Shown: one piece after another, positions 1 to 11,299 of the stretch
How positions within the stretch are numbered: position 1 is the stretch's first letter
Layout of the letters: the number at the start of each line of letters is the position of its first letter
NCBI GenBank assembly: GCA_905397405.1
Contig: CAJPVJ010000244.1
Coordinates: forward strand, 1-26,278
Reading direction: 5' to 3'
From: Oppiella nova
Taxonomy: Eukaryota > Arthropoda > Arachnida > Sarcoptiformes > Oppiidae
Length of the DNA: 26,278 nt
Position numbers and translations under genes: made by a program
Notes under the pieces: generated by a model
Seen by the model: the letters and a program-made list of their open reading frames with translations, nothing else
Told to the model about the DNA's origin: nothing
Databases searched by the model: none

Positions 1-1260
1 AAATCATATATTAGTATATAATTTATATGCACTTTATTACCCAGTATATACAAGGCAGTTATTTCACCGGAATATATTAATACATTATAATAATCAATGA
101 GTGAATACAACCTATTTTTTCAGTTAAGTAACCGATCGGTAAAGTAAACGTATTTTACATATATTTATGCCTTCATTATGACTGATCAGACTATACCCCA
201 CACTATGTCTTAGAAAAAGTATAATATTTCGTAATAATGTAAAAAATATGTCAAATTTAAGTACAGATAAAATACAATATATTATTGAACCACCGAAAAA
301 GACGGATACATCAGTCAATTGGATGCTCAGCCGTGAAATATGAGACCTACCGGTGCCCACCACTCATGAAATATCAGCAAAAATAGCAATATTTTCCTGT
401 TTTTAACCCAATCTCGGAGTCAATTTTGGTGTAGTGCTTAAGTATAGCTAATAGTGAGTAAAAATATTAAATGTATTGTATTGAAAAAATCGTGAAAAAT
501 ATTTTCCATATTTCACACAAACTTTTTGCACCAAAAATTTCGATGCATTTCGATAGTAATTCGCATAACACGGCATAAAATGTTTTCAATTTATTTCATA
601 AAAGTTTTTTAGATATAAAACTTTGCAAATAAATCACATTAAACAACATGATTACCCATCGAATGGGAACCGTTAGCCTGGCTAAATGGGATTCGCTATA
701 CTTTATTTATTATAATAAGTTCAAAATATATGTGAAATAATAAAACTTAAACTTTTAAACTATTTGCTCGATTGCTGTACTGATTGTCTCTATTATGGTA
801 TATGACCTGAAATATGCAATAACGTTATGATTATTATTGCTTTTTTCGATGTGAACACTATTTTGCATAATATGTGCACAATATTCAACGTTTTGCTTAT
901 ATAATAGACAATAAAATTTTATTTGCAAAAATTAAATGACTTTATTTGCGATGAAAACTTTTGGCCGCAAATCTCAAACAACACATACAAAGGTTTTTCG
1001 CCGTCAAAAGTAATGCTCACAAAATATTTGCCTACAAATAATAAGTATAACTACTATTAGTACACGTTATGGATATGTGTATGTCTTTTGATGTCTGGAA
1101 CTGATGTCTTGTATATAACCACTTAAAATGTCGTGTATATTAAGACTTGTATTTTGTTGTCTCGCATGATATGGCTATTTGTCTGATAGTACTGTATATT
1201 TGTGTGTTTTTCGGAGTTTGACTTTCGGTTTGCATTTTGAAAATTAGCTAAACTTTTCAC
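1..1260. other. AT-rich non-coding stretch
   Basis: Runs of A/T with frequent stops in all six frames and no recognisable protein, RNA or transposon signal. The one notable site is an exact copy of the recurring 9-mer at 348-356, inside a short less AT-rich islet (about 300-365). Read as intergenic or intronic DNA. Confidence 0.6.
348..356 (-). other. Interspersed 9-mer, CG form
   Basis: Reads TACCGGTGC on the + strand, GCACCGGTA on the minus strand. First copy of the GCAC-YR-GTA word. Function unknown. Confidence 0.6.
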
Positions 1261-1261
1261 A

Positions 1262-1263
<2 letters not shown>

Positions 1264-1298
<35 letters not shown>
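1264..1298. repeat. (CT)n microsatellite
   Basis: Uninterrupted CT dinucleotide array of about 17 units on the + strand. Confidence 0.98.
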
Positions 1299-1299
<1 letters not shown>

Positions 1300-1301
<2 letters not shown>

Positions 1302-2001
1302 CATATCTCTGAATATTCTGCACTCAAACACACAATCCTCAAGCGATTGAAGAGTGAAAATGAATGGAAAATATATCATATATTTGTCTGTCGTCTGGAC
1401 TTATCTGAGCACTTAATATATGGTGTTATGTTTGGACTTAAAATCTAATTTCACAAAATCCCGGTTCGTTTGGTATAATACAGTCTGTATTACAGACTCG
1501 ACAACTGTATTGACTCAACACAACAAACAGTAAACAAAATTCAATTTCTTATGCATTGACAGAGGAATACATGAAAAATATAATGAATTTTATTAGCATT
1601 CATCGCCACTCTGTATATCATTATAATTGTAAGCCATATATGATTTTGTCTTATGTTTTTCAATTATAAAGTCAATAGTGTTTTATATGGAAATTACGAA
1701 AATATTTTTGTTGTTTGAATTGTTTCCGATACTAACAACAAGTCTGGAAAATATTCACAAAAGTTTAGCCCAAAAAATATAATTTACTAATTTCTGGGGC
1801 TGTAGTTTTCGACAAAAATATTTTTCTCGCTAATAATACCACAAAATAAATCATTATTTTCCAGATTGCGCTGAAAATATATGGCAACTAATACTAGTAT
1901 TGAATGAAAGTAGAAAACAAAACGAAAAAACTTATAATCAATTTAAATGTCATTTCAAATAACGACTAAAAAAGAGATTGTATTTAAATGTATGAGAAGT
2001 T

Positions 2002-2003
<2 letters not shown>
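1300..2003. other. AT-rich spacer
   Basis: No coding or RNA signal seen. Only AT-rich unique-looking DNA between two microsatellites of opposite polarity. Confidence 0.55.

Positions 2004-2035
<32 letters not shown>
2004..2035. repeat. (GA)n microsatellite
   Basis: Uninterrupted GA array of 16 units on the + strand. Confidence 0.98.
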
Positions 2036-2039
<4 letters not shown>

Positions 2040-2183
2040 TAATGCATTTCATGCAGTGATAGGTAATGACATTAAAATTTATTTGTGAACAAAAAATTCA
2101 AATAATAAATAATGAGTTGAAATGCAATGAAAGGACAAAATATATATAACTTTAAAAGTGATTAAAACTGAAGCACTCATTGA

Positions 2184-2470
2184 GTGCATCGGAAACGGGG
2201 TTCAGATTTATATGCAGTTTATGTTATATATTATACATATGGATATAAATTGACTTTTTATACGGCAGCCGACTGTCCATCACCTCTCATATACGGGTCT
2301 CTGATGGCACCCGAGGCTACAGTCACTGACAGTATGGTTAGTGACGTGAGTGCCGAGCAGATGTATCTACCGGTGCTCATCTTAAGCGTATGTGTCGCGC
2401 ACTACACTACAGGCCAGTCATCAGTTAGGGATTAATTATTGTCTGCCATTCATACGACTGAGGGATTAGT
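2184..2470. other. Less AT-rich islet with 9-mer
   Basis: A local rise in G+C around 2255-2440 gives a short open frame (83 codons) that resembles no protein I know. The 9-mer at 2368-2376 lies inside it. Treated as non-coding because nothing beyond openness supports translation. Confidence 0.4.
2368..2376 (-). other. Interspersed 9-mer, CG form
   Basis: TACCGGTGC on the + strand. In its own orientation it reads GATGAGCACCGGTAGAT, with the common GAG prefix. Confidence 0.6.
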
Positions 2471-2558
2471 TTTGTGTCAGAGATTTTCATAATTTTAAGT
2501 CACATTTTATATGAAGATTTAAATTCAAATTCATCCCCAATAAATCCACTGATACTTT

Positions 2559-2560
<2 letters not shown>

Positions 2561-2602
<42 letters not shown>

Positions 2603-2614
2603 TCTTTCTCTCTC
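2561..2614. repeat. (CT)n microsatellite, degenerate 3' end
   Basis: Perfect TC array at 2561-2599, then an interrupted CTT/TTC section to about 2614. The decayed end suggests an older edge beside a still-expanding core. Confidence 0.95.
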
Positions 2615-2770
2615 AGCGACGAGTCGACTGTCAGTGCACTCGAAATATATTTAAAATAGAATTTATTATTCAGTATTTTTTGAGATGTCTTCTGAATACT
2701 GTTTACTGAATATCTTCAACGAGTATTTGAGCCCAACATCTAATGGAGTGCTGAATGTCGGGCTAATATC

Positions 2771-2791
2771 AGAGAGAGAGAGAGAGAGAGA
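2771..2791. repeat. (AG)n microsatellite
   Basis: Uninterrupted AG array of about 10 units. First of eight successive GA-polarity tracts. Confidence 0.95.
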
Positions 2792-4217
2792 CTGTGATAT
2801 TTTTCGGAGGGGTTTTTAGTAGCCATACATCAAACTTATCCGTCTCTCTATGTATATACATATGACTCGATTCCGTAAAGAATTGCATTTTATTCATAAG
2901 GGACGGACAGCACAGCACTCGGTATTAATAATAACTGATATATAAACTACTGATGAGATGGTGGGGCCGATGTGATGGTGACGAATGGAGAGACACTTAA
3001 TAAATGGATGAGCGCTCAGACATGAAGTGTTGTGTCTCTCAGATTTGTGTCTTACAGTGTGTGTTGTGTATTGTGTCCACACATATAATGTGTAATAAGA
3101 AACTCATTTCTTATATGAGTAAAGAAAATGATTGAAAAATTATTCTGTGAGACGACAGTAATATGAGCTGTAATACCAGCGCCAATATGCCTGTCCACAC
3201 ACACATACACAATACACTTATTTACTAAACTAAGCTATTTTGATGCCTAACTCTTACAGCATATTCTGTATATTCTGTGCACACTATTCAATGATACGAT
3301 TATTTTGTATACAAATTATATTTTGAATAAATGTTTTGCTCGTATAATAAAAATGTTTGATGTACATTTTTCGTGAATATATTATATAATAAAACTTTAT
3401 GATTATCTCTCATATACTCAATTCAATGTCTCAGTCTAAACATATAGTTTATGTATAAATATATTCTTACATAACAAACAGTTTTGTCTCACTTTTACGG
3501 GTGTTTTGTCTCTCCATTTGATGTCTAAAAAGCGTTTTTTATGGCATTAAAAGAGACGATTCTTTACTCCAATTCTCATGTGTTTTGTTTGTAATGCAAA
3601 TGTAATACACAGTCGAGAGAGTAGTGTCTGTGTTATACGGCTTCCACTGGTGTATAATGTGTACAGAATTTGTAGACAAAAATTTTTGCTGACATATAAA
3701 CAACGCAAACCATATATAAAATAGCATTTTTCTAGAGGCAAATGTCAGTCAGTCATTAGTAGGCATACTATTCATACCGTATTTGAGATACAGATATATG
3801 CAGAGGAATAGGAGTTTTGGAAATGTATGTTACGTTTTCTCCCTTAACGTACAGACAGTCACTCCTAAAGCGATGTTTAAAATATTATTGTAAAATGAAT
3901 TATAGAGAAGTTATGTATGAATTGTAATCAAAAAGTTTTAAAAACCGAAAACATAGAAAATGTATTTTACTCTCGAAATAATGTAATCAATAATTTAAAC
4001 ACTAATATATTCCGGGTATGTGTAGTAAAACATTCAAACAGATATTTGTTTGGGCGAAATGTATAGCAATAGAGTGAGTGTATTGAGTCTCTCCATGTAT
4101 TTTGATGTATAACTTGTCATATATTATGAACGCAATGAATATTTAATGAAAATCAAAAATCATATTAAAATTTCTTGACTTTTCCTCCAAAACATATGAT
4201 ATGTTTGAAGAGTAAGC

Positions 4218-4220
<3 letters not shown>
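2792..4220. other. Non-coding stretch between microsatellites
   Basis: AT-rich DNA with scattered G+C islets (about 2890-3080 and 3600-3660) and only short frames. A partial 9-mer (CACTGGTG) is near 3645-3652. No gene recognised. Confidence 0.5.
2955..2983 (+). repeat. Diverged 29-bp dispersed word, copy 1
   Basis: A GATGG/GGGGC-rich stretch aligning without gaps to 12922-12950 at 23 of 29 positions. Both copies lie in G-rich islets in otherwise AT-rich DNA. This may be an old dispersed repeat or a chance similarity of G-rich words. Confidence 0.3.

Positions 4221-4260
<40 letters not shown>
4221..4260. repeat. (GA)n microsatellite
   Basis: Perfect array of 20 GA units. Confidence 0.98.
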
Positions 4261-4262
<2 letters not shown>

Positions 4263-4282
4263 CATAAACATAACAGACTCTT

Positions 4283-4331
4283 GAGATCCAGAGATCCAGA
4301 GAGAGAAAGCACTGGAAGTATTGGAAGTATA
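4283..4331. repeat. Two small adjacent tandem duplications
   Basis: GAGATCCA occurs twice in a row (about 4283-4298), and a 9-bp unit GGAAGTATT is partly repeated at about 4313-4330. The same patch holds a degenerate 9-mer, GCACTGGAA. Consistent with slippage next to the GA tract. Confidence 0.6.
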
Positions 4332-5140
4332 GCTGATATTTGACAACAAATATTTTAAAATTATAATATTATTTACACAACACAGGCATCGATACCCAGG
4401 GAAGGGGATGGCAATGGAAAGTCTGCTCACAGACTATAAGTGCTTTTGTGTCTAAAGAAAAGTTGTTTTTACATAAAATAACTGAACGTTTGGAACAAAA
4501 AACTATATTATCGTTAAGAAAGCAAAGTATAAGATATGGTTATAAGGAATAAATATCAGGGGAAAGGCAGCTAATGTCTCCGGCAGCTTATGGCATGTAT
4601 GCACACACCATCACCACTAAAAGAAAGTGATGATCACCTGGTATTGTCTGGTTTCGTGTTAGGCATACATACTATGCCAGTGCTCTTTAAGACCAGTTTC
4701 CCATCTCATAGACGTATACCTTATATAATGGCTTATATATGGTGTGTCGGGTATATCCTTAAGACCAGAGCTCAGGCATCTTATACGAGTGGTTGTGTTG
4801 GCTTTGGTGAGCACTGGAAGGCACTGACTGTTCAATTGGTGTGTCTATTATGTAAGGTATCTGTGCGTTGAGAGGCACTCGATATCAAGTCGATAGGTAT
4901 TCCGCACAATAAGTATCAGGGATTCAGGTTTTCGGTGAACATTTAATAACACAATAATAATAGCAATAATAATAAGCCGTATATAAGATACACGAGAAGA
5001 GTAGTGAAAGTATTGATAAGAGAGAGAAATGTATAGAAATTCTCAAAAAATATTCTCATATATTATGTAATTCTTTGTAATGTATTGACACGATATGCTA
5101 CATACAGTTCCCCAATATCACCACCGGAATGGGTAGTAAA
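4332..5140. other. Non-coding, mixed composition
   Basis: A moderately G+C islet at 4580-4870 gives a 93-codon frame with no recognisable domain. Two degenerate 9-mers occur: the complement of GAGCACTGGCA at 4675-4685, and GAGCACTGGAA at 4809-4819. No splice-flanked conserved exon could be identified by eye. Confidence 0.45.
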
Positions 5141-5300
5141 TTATATTATAATAGGTTTTGAATAATCATATGAATATATTTAATTAAAATCTATAATGAA
5201 TTTGTTGTATTAAAATTTAATAATTAAATGTAAAAATTGAGTTAAAAAATACTAATTTAAACCAACGAGTGGACTGTAAGGGTTGTGAAGGAAAGGTATC

Positions 5301-5319
5301 ACATTATAACTTATAATGT
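5301..5319. repeat. 19-nt perfect palindromic hairpin
   Basis: ACATTATAA, one base, TTATAATGT: nine base pairs around a single-nucleotide centre. In AT-rich DNA this may be chance. Confidence 0.5.
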
Positions 5320-5737
5320 AATTACACTTTCGTTTGTTTAATACTGTATTTGCAGCGAAAAAATAACAAAAATTTTATGATAACTCCTTTGTATACAAAT
5401 ATCATAAACACATAATAGTATAATAAAAAGCATTATATAATATAATAAATATATTTTTCTTATTAATACAAATTTCTTATTATATATTTGGGTTAGACTT
5501 CAGACGTAAATAAAAATAAATTACATTTTGATTTAAACTCATTTCTGTGATGCGATTATTACTCCCATTGTATATAAACTATATTATAGTCGCGACTAAT
5601 ATCTCGTTTGTAGTAATAATTAATGTGTTTTAGATTTTTACTGTATTTTTCTTTCTAGTCGTTTAAGTGTTAACTAATTTTTAGTTCAACAGCACCGGCA
5701 GTTTATGTATGTTTATATATTTATATATCATAGTAGG

Positions 5738-5746
5738 TACCGGTGC
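5738..5746 (-). other. Interspersed 9-mer, CG form
   Basis: TACCGGTGC on the + strand, flanked by GG so that GGTACC precedes the core. Confidence 0.6.
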
Positions 5747-6216
5747 TTATCATATGTAAGTGAAGTGAAAAAATATATTAATACACATAATGATAATTAT
5801 AATTCTCTCTGTATATTAAGTGATTAATTAATAAATAATTCATTTACTACTCAATTCATTTCATTCAACACATTATTTCATATATTGTAAGTTTGTTTGC
5901 CTTTCCATATAATGTTATGTTATATTCAAGACAATTCATACAGAAAAACACGACTAAATAAAGAGTAAAAAATACATTTTTGTTATACAAATAAAATCTA
6001 AAGTAATAATTTGTAATAAAATGACGGAATTGTAATTAAATTAAATGCATAAACAAATTGAAAATTAAATATAAAATATAGTACACAAAAAAAATGCCGA
6101 AAATTCAAATTCTGTATAATTTATACGAAAAAGTATGTTATAATTAATTGTAAAAACAATATTGTTTTGTGTGATTGGATTGAGTATTTTGTTATTGGTT
6201 TAGTGGGAGAGAGTGG

Positions 6217-6238
6217 GAGAGAGAGAGAGAGAGAGAGA
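6217..6238. repeat. (GA)n microsatellite
   Basis: Eleven GA units, preceded by interrupted GGGAGA copies from about 6205. Confidence 0.95.
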
Positions 6239-6403
6239 TCGCGCATCCAATGTGTCATAAAACAGTTGTTAATTAAATTGGATGCGAAAGACTAGCTCTA
6301 AGTATAGCTAACAATCCAATGGTTAGATAAAAAAGACACACAAAACGCTATGTTTGAAATCAAATACAATAAATACAGAGCGAATATATCCAGTCTTTCT
6401 CAA

Positions 6404-6412
6404 TACCGGTGC
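6404..6412 (-). other. Interspersed 9-mer, CG form
   Basis: TACCGGTGC on the + strand. Start of the densest series of copies (eight between 6404 and 10557). Confidence 0.6.
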
Positions 6413-6902
6413 GAAACACAAATAATTGGACACTAGTGTCACATATCATCCCTTCATATGTGTTGTGCCGACAATTGATACCAAACGATATGTTTTATAC
6501 AATTATTCCGTATTCCACACCATATCTCACAGTCGACTAAAGTGTGGTCCAAAATATATATCAATTCCGGTATATATTCTGTATATCTATGGCTAACATA
6601 TAAAAGCCAATAATGCTATTGATATTTACTTCATGTAAGGCAATGGTACTGTATAAATTACTGATACCATATGGGGGTCACCCAGAGGTTTATTTACAGG
6701 GAACAGTATCTTTATTTATGTTTGTTGTGTTGACTTGAAAAATATTCATGTATTTATTTGAGCGGAAATTTGCTTTAAATATTAAGCAAATACTCCATTA
6801 TTACTATCCATACGAAGTCATAATTCCTTTCCTTAAAGGGGTATTGACTTTGAAAATGTGTGTATATATTAGGCTACAATTGCATAAGTGATGAGCTGAG
6901 CA

Positions 6903-6911
6903 GCACCGGTA
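6903..6911 (+). other. Interspersed 9-mer, CG form
   Basis: GCACCGGTA, preceded by GAGCA and followed by TAGCAAC. Confidence 0.6.
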
Positions 6912-7127
6912 TAGCAACCGAAATGCCAAGACATGTATATCTGTATTGAAAGTAACACATGAGAGAAGATATACCCGAAAATCATTAGAGTCTTCAACGA
7001 AAACTCTTTACTCGTGAATGTATTGATCCGCGAAAAACAGTTTTGTATTATACTGTACACTGTATGGTAAGGAAAGGCAGAATATTTAGAGCAAAACTGT
7101 GTGCAGAATATATACAGTATTATGAGA

Positions 7128-7136
7128 GCACTGGTA
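7128..7136 (+). other. Interspersed 9-mer, TG form
   Basis: GCACTGGTA within GAGAGCACTGGTAGATAG. Confidence 0.6.
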
Positions 7137-7309
7137 GATAGATATACGGTATATATACCAACACAACAGGCAAAGTGTTGCCAACAAATACCCAGTAATT
7201 CAGTAGACATTTCTCTCGCACAACCATTTCTTTCAGTAGGCGTTCAATAAGTGTTTTATTTGTTGAGATGGACTCAACAGTCAGAGCCTGTGATAGCTAT
7301 AAGATTGCT

Positions 7310-7350
7310 GGGGATGGGAAGGGATGGAGAGGTAGAGTGGAGAGTGAGTT
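7310..7350 (+). other. G-run purine patch
   Basis: GGGG, GGG and GGG runs separated by two bases each, followed by GATGGAGAGG-type sequence. Polypurine on the + strand. It has only three runs of three or more Gs, so a full three-tetrad quadruplex is not supported. Confidence 0.35.
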
Positions 7351-7460
7351 ATAACAGAGGAATTGGTAGTAATGGTAATATCGATGGCACTGGAGGTGTA
7401 TGTGTGATATGTAGTGATTGTAGTATTTCGATGGGAAATAAAAGGCTCATCACTTCAGAT

Positions 7461-7482
7461 GAGAGAGAGAGAGAGAGAGAGA
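7461..7482. repeat. (GA)n microsatellite
   Basis: Eleven GA units. Confidence 0.95.
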
Positions 7483-8720
7483 TGAGATGATGTGAGCAAT
7501 CCTTTTAATGCATAAGTTATTGCAATATTAAACCACAATATAATGGCTGAGAATGTATTGAGCATTAGTTGGTGTGTGTTGTCTATGTTTTTGGGAGTCA
7601 TTCATTATAATGAATAAATAATAATAATAATAATAGAGAGTATAGTATTATTTGGTATATAATAGATAACGAGAGGCAGTGAACAGAATGTGAGAGTAAA
7701 ACATGAAATTATTTCATAATAAAAGCCAATATATTATGAATTGTGTCCCATATAATGTGGAATAATGTTACATGATAACTAATATGAACAGGTATGGCAA
7801 ACATATTGTTTAGCGTACTGATAACTAAATAAATGAATAAAAAATAAGTGCAAATAGAAAACAAATATATTTATACATGTAATTCAGATTTATAATTTAT
7901 TAATATATGTGAAATGTTAGCGAAAATTATTTGGATATAAATTATATATTAAAGTGAGAGAGAAATGAATTTTCTGGTGGACTCTCGTATTGGAGGCTAT
8001 TGTCTGAATAATAGCACTAATGGTCTGTCTTTGCAGATGAAAATGAGTTATGATTTTTGTAACTCTAATGGTTTATAGCAAAACCCATACAAATACTAAT
8101 AATACGGCTAAACAGTGATTCAAATTATTGAAATATTTATCAAAAAAAGCAAACATACACACACTAATATAATAAACAGTTAGCATAATATATGTAATTC
8201 ACTTATGGAGTACTACACTCTCTGTGTTAATACTTTGCCTATTATTTTGTTTGAGAGAAAATTGTATTATAATTATTCTCTGCCCAACACTAATGATGAG
8301 TAGAAAATAACATTTGTATTGATATTTCAAACGAAATCTAAATAAATAAGTCATTAGTGAAGGGAATATAACAATACGTTTCGTTGAGATTCAAACTTAT
8401 ACCAAAAACTTATGGTACAAACCATTTGTTTGACAAAAAACAAACACATTCTCTGATATATTGGTCCATAAAAATGGTTTTTAGTTTTGTAATTATATTT
8501 TGGCAATTGTACAGTGAATTGCATTTCCTAGTTTTTACTTTTTATAATACAATACACGTATTGATTACACCGTATGGCCATTATTATACCTCATATTTAA
8601 TGAAACATTTTATATACAAATTATATTTGGGTGAATAGTTTATGGCATTTTATTTTCGTACTTAAAGTAGGTATTGTTATTGAGTATAGCTCTCTCGCTA
8701 TGTCTTAATTCATTCATTAA

Positions 8721-8724
<4 letters not shown>
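7483..8724. other. AT-rich non-coding stretch
   Basis: No 9-mer, no GA tract and no recognisable gene. Holds a short AAT array at 7617-7635. Frames are short and composed of AT-driven residues. Confidence 0.55.
7617..7635. repeat. (AAT)n microsatellite
   Basis: About six AAT units. Confidence 0.9.

Positions 8725-8756
<32 letters not shown>
8725..8756. repeat. (GA)n microsatellite
   Basis: Sixteen uninterrupted GA units. Confidence 0.98.
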
Positions 8757-8760
<4 letters not shown>

Positions 8761-8889
8761 GTAATTTTATAAGTGATAAAAAGCCGACACAACAAGACAT
8801 ATAACAAAACGATTGGCCTTTTGTTATAATCTGGAGGAATGTATAGTCAGTCTATTATATGTATTGATGCCATCATTATATTAAAGTGC

Positions 8890-8962
8890 ATTATCGCCGC
8901 ACAAAAGGCCCATTGATTGGTGAGGGGTCGGGATGCGAGCGCAGCCACCATTGACTGGCAGT
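8890..8962. other. G+C-rich islet
   Basis: About 70 bp with several CpG (GCCGC, GTCGGG, GCGAGCGC) in strongly AT-rich surroundings. No frame gives a recognisable peptide. It could be a short regulatory element or a remnant of unidentified sequence. Nothing further can be supported. Confidence 0.35.
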
Positions 8963-9183
8963 ACAAAACACATTTTTATATCATATATTGAAAAGCTAAT
9001 AATTCCCTGGGTCAAATACTTTGAGTGCACCTCAACCAGATGTATAATATCTCTCGCAAAGGAATTATAAATTTATTAATAAAAGGAGTATTAATACAAT
9101 AATACAAAACACTGTTAGGTATGGAAATAATTGCGCTTTTTGTGCATCCCTGTGCCCCCAGTCGTCAATCAATACACGCCAGA

Positions 9184-9192
9184 GCACCGGTA
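9184..9192 (+). other. Interspersed 9-mer, CG form
   Basis: GCACCGGTA within CAGAGCACCGGTAGATTG. Confidence 0.6.
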
Positions 9193-9344
9193 GATTGTCT
9201 ACAAGTTATATATATTTTTTATGGTAAGGAAATTTGTTGAATACCTAAAATGTTTTGCTTTATAGTTTTTTGTGTATTATATTCAGGTGTGAGTGGAAAG
9301 TCTCTACAACTAGTAATGCCTTCCAGTTATGAAAATACCTTGTA

Positions 9345-9353
9345 TACCAGTGC
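9345..9353 (-). other. Interspersed 9-mer, TG form on minus strand
   Basis: TACCAGTGC on the + strand (GCACTGGTA on the minus strand). Confidence 0.6.
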
Positions 9354-9618
9354 GGCTCCGGTATTATTAATACATGTAGAAAACGCAATGAAATATAAAT
9401 TTTATTTATATTTTTTTCAATTCAATGGTATGTATGGATGGGATTCAAGAGAATATATCTCTTTTCGCAAGTATTCCTACAATTTTGTGAATTATTTTTT
9501 CGCTCAAAACTATTTCTATATTCAAAACATTTTTATATTTATATATTAAGTCGAAAAAAGTGAACAAAAAAGGAGTGTTTAAGACGTATTGCATAACAGA
9601 TAGAAAATTGAGTGCAAT

Positions 9619-9623
<5 letters not shown>

Positions 9624-9651
<28 letters not shown>
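9624..9651. repeat. (GA)n microsatellite
   Basis: Fourteen GA units, followed by a short interrupted AGAGAG at 9655-9662. Confidence 0.97.
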
Positions 9652-9896
9652 CTAAGAGAGAAAAATTCATATCATATGAAGAGCTAAGCCATGAAAAACT
9701 GTTATATATTTTGTGTCACAAAAAAAGTATAACTAATATATTCGTAGAGGGAATGCCTTCCAGTACTCACTTCTAGCTCTCATAGAGTAAAGTTAACAAC
9801 AGTTAGTAAAACAAAATATATAATAAGAAATTAGAAAAAGTCTTGAAATGTCAGAAACAGTTTGAATAACACTTTAGCATTAATACTGTTGTGAAC

Positions 9897-9905
9897 TACT
9901 GGTGC
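9897..9905 (-). other. Interspersed 9-mer, CA form on minus strand
   Basis: TACTGGTGC on the + strand (GCACCAGTA on the minus strand), followed by TCTCC, which gives the GAG prefix on the minus strand. Confidence 0.6.
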
Positions 9906-10154
9906 TCTCCATACCGTACGGAATCACTATTTTTTCTTTTAGGCTGTCTTTTGAGTTAATTTCAGGAAATTATTTCCCATTTCTTATATAATATACTGTT
10001 TCGGTTCAACAAAATCGGTTGTCATTCATTATAAGCGGATTTATATATAAGATATAATACATTATATACTACTCATGGCATTGATATACACTATACACAC
10101 GTATGTCATAAGAAAGCAATACTTTTTTCTCGTAAGAAATTTATTCTCCATTCG

Positions 10155-10177
10155 TATTATTATTATTATTATTATTA
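10155..10177. repeat. (TAT)n microsatellite
   Basis: About seven and a half TAT units. Confidence 0.95.
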
Positions 10178-10274
10178 CATACAGTAGTCGTTGTATTACA
10201 GCCTAAAAGGCAAATAAAATTGAAGATTATTTTTGTGTATGCATTGACCGACGGTTATGTGTGTATGTATGTGA

Positions 10275-10283
10275 GCACCAGTA
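10275..10283 (+). other. Interspersed 9-mer, CA form
   Basis: GCACCAGTA within GTGAGCACCAGTATGTT. Confidence 0.6.
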
Positions 10284-10548
10284 TGTTTATTGAACTACTG
10301 TTCCAATAAGATATTAGATACGGTACAGAATATACAAATATAGAGAATATTCTGTGCAATTGTATTGAATCTAAAGGACTGCTTGAATGACACGAAAGTC
10401 CTTAAACGTGAACTTCTATTACAAGTAATATATGATTAGTATTAGTAGAATATTCTCGTATAAATTCTCGAGCCTTTCGATAAACTATTGGATTCTTATT
10501 TTAATTTACCAATTCTTATGCACATGGAGTACATGGTCTCTCTAACAC

Positions 10549-10557
10549 TACCAGTGC
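10549..10557 (-). other. Interspersed 9-mer, TG form on minus strand
   Basis: TACCAGTGC on the + strand, followed by TCTCTCCC. On the minus strand the prefix is GAGAGAGCAC. Confidence 0.6.
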
Positions 10558-11143
10558 TCTCTCCCACTCCGCCACTACTTAATGTTCATTAGATTTCTCA
10601 GTTAGTCTTAAATAATTGATTTCTCATGTATTCAACAGTTTTCTTAAGTCTCTGTATCGGAGCTGTTGTCGTGTGAATGAAGTGGTAATCAGAATATCAC
10701 TCGAGATATAATGTCTTATAATTTTGTGATTAGATTTGGGAAGTAATGCCTAAAATGTTTGGACGAGTTATGAAGACATGATATTTTGCGACACAAATCG
10801 TGTCTGAAATAAATGTTTTTGTTTTTTGTGTCTACACTTCGAGTGATTAGAAAAGCCTTTTAAATGAATATTTAAATCCAGAGATTAGTTACCAATTAAG
10901 ATGCGATTTAAAGTGCACTTTTCAAATGGAGGGCTCACTGTGTATATTGAAAGGGAATGGGAGGTCAGATCTTCGCGATTTTCTCTAAAGAATATTCTGT
11001 AGAGAGTGCAGAGTTTGGGGGCAATGAATGTTGGCATCCAATGCAACACATACTTCAACTGCACTGTAAGGACTGGTAGGTATTGATTGGGGAGAACTCA
11101 TTGCATGCGATGCCAAAGAAATTGAAGAAAGAAAATCGATTCC

Positions 11144-11168
11144 GAGAGAGAGAGAGAGAGAGAGAGAG
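11144..11168. repeat. (GA)n microsatellite
   Basis: Twelve and a half GA units, followed by GGACTGGGAGG. Confidence 0.96.
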
Positions 11169-11278
11169 GACTGGGAGGTAAGATAGAGAACCCGGAGGTT
11201 TAGTAACTTTAGTTAGCAATGCGGGCATCGCTTCTTCTCGGCGTATAAAACCCTATTTTCTCTCATCAATAAAATGTG

Positions 11279-11291
11279 GAGAGAGAGAGAG
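11279..11291. repeat. Short (GA)n tract
   Basis: Six GA units continuing into GGGAGAG. Last of the GA-polarity series before the switch to CT polarity. Confidence 0.85.
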
Positions 11292-11299
11292 GGAGAGCT

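Larger units (their letters stand above)
5141..6180. other. AT desert
   Basis: Almost pure A/T for about 1 kb, without GA tracts. It is broken only by a small islet at 5690-5750 carrying one exact 9-mer and one degenerate copy (GCACCGGCA at 5692-5700). No gene signal. Confidence 0.6.
6413..7460. other. Non-coding islet-rich stretch
   Basis: Mixed composition. The longest frame of the window (113 codons, minus strand, 6869-7210) lies here. It is hydrophobic and Cys/Ile/Tyr-rich, as expected from AT-rich DNA, has no recognised motif and spans two 9-mers. It is not accepted as a gene. Confidence 0.45.
9660..11140. other. Non-coding mosaic with three 9-mers
   Basis: AT-rich with small islets at 9890-9930, 10250-10290, 10520-10580 and 10920-11100. 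The first three islets each hold an exact 9-mer. A TAT trinucleotide array is at 10155-10177. No gene is recognised. Confidence 0.5.

Noticed and set aside
6869-7210. 113-codon minus-strand frame, longest in the window, hydrophobic
   Set aside because: Residue content is what AT-rich DNA gives by chance. There is no recognised motif, it spans two copies of the interspersed 9-mer, and no splice or initiation context stands out.
7617-10177. AAT and TAT arrays as possible functional repeats
   Set aside because: Short ordinary trinucleotide microsatellites in AT-rich DNA.
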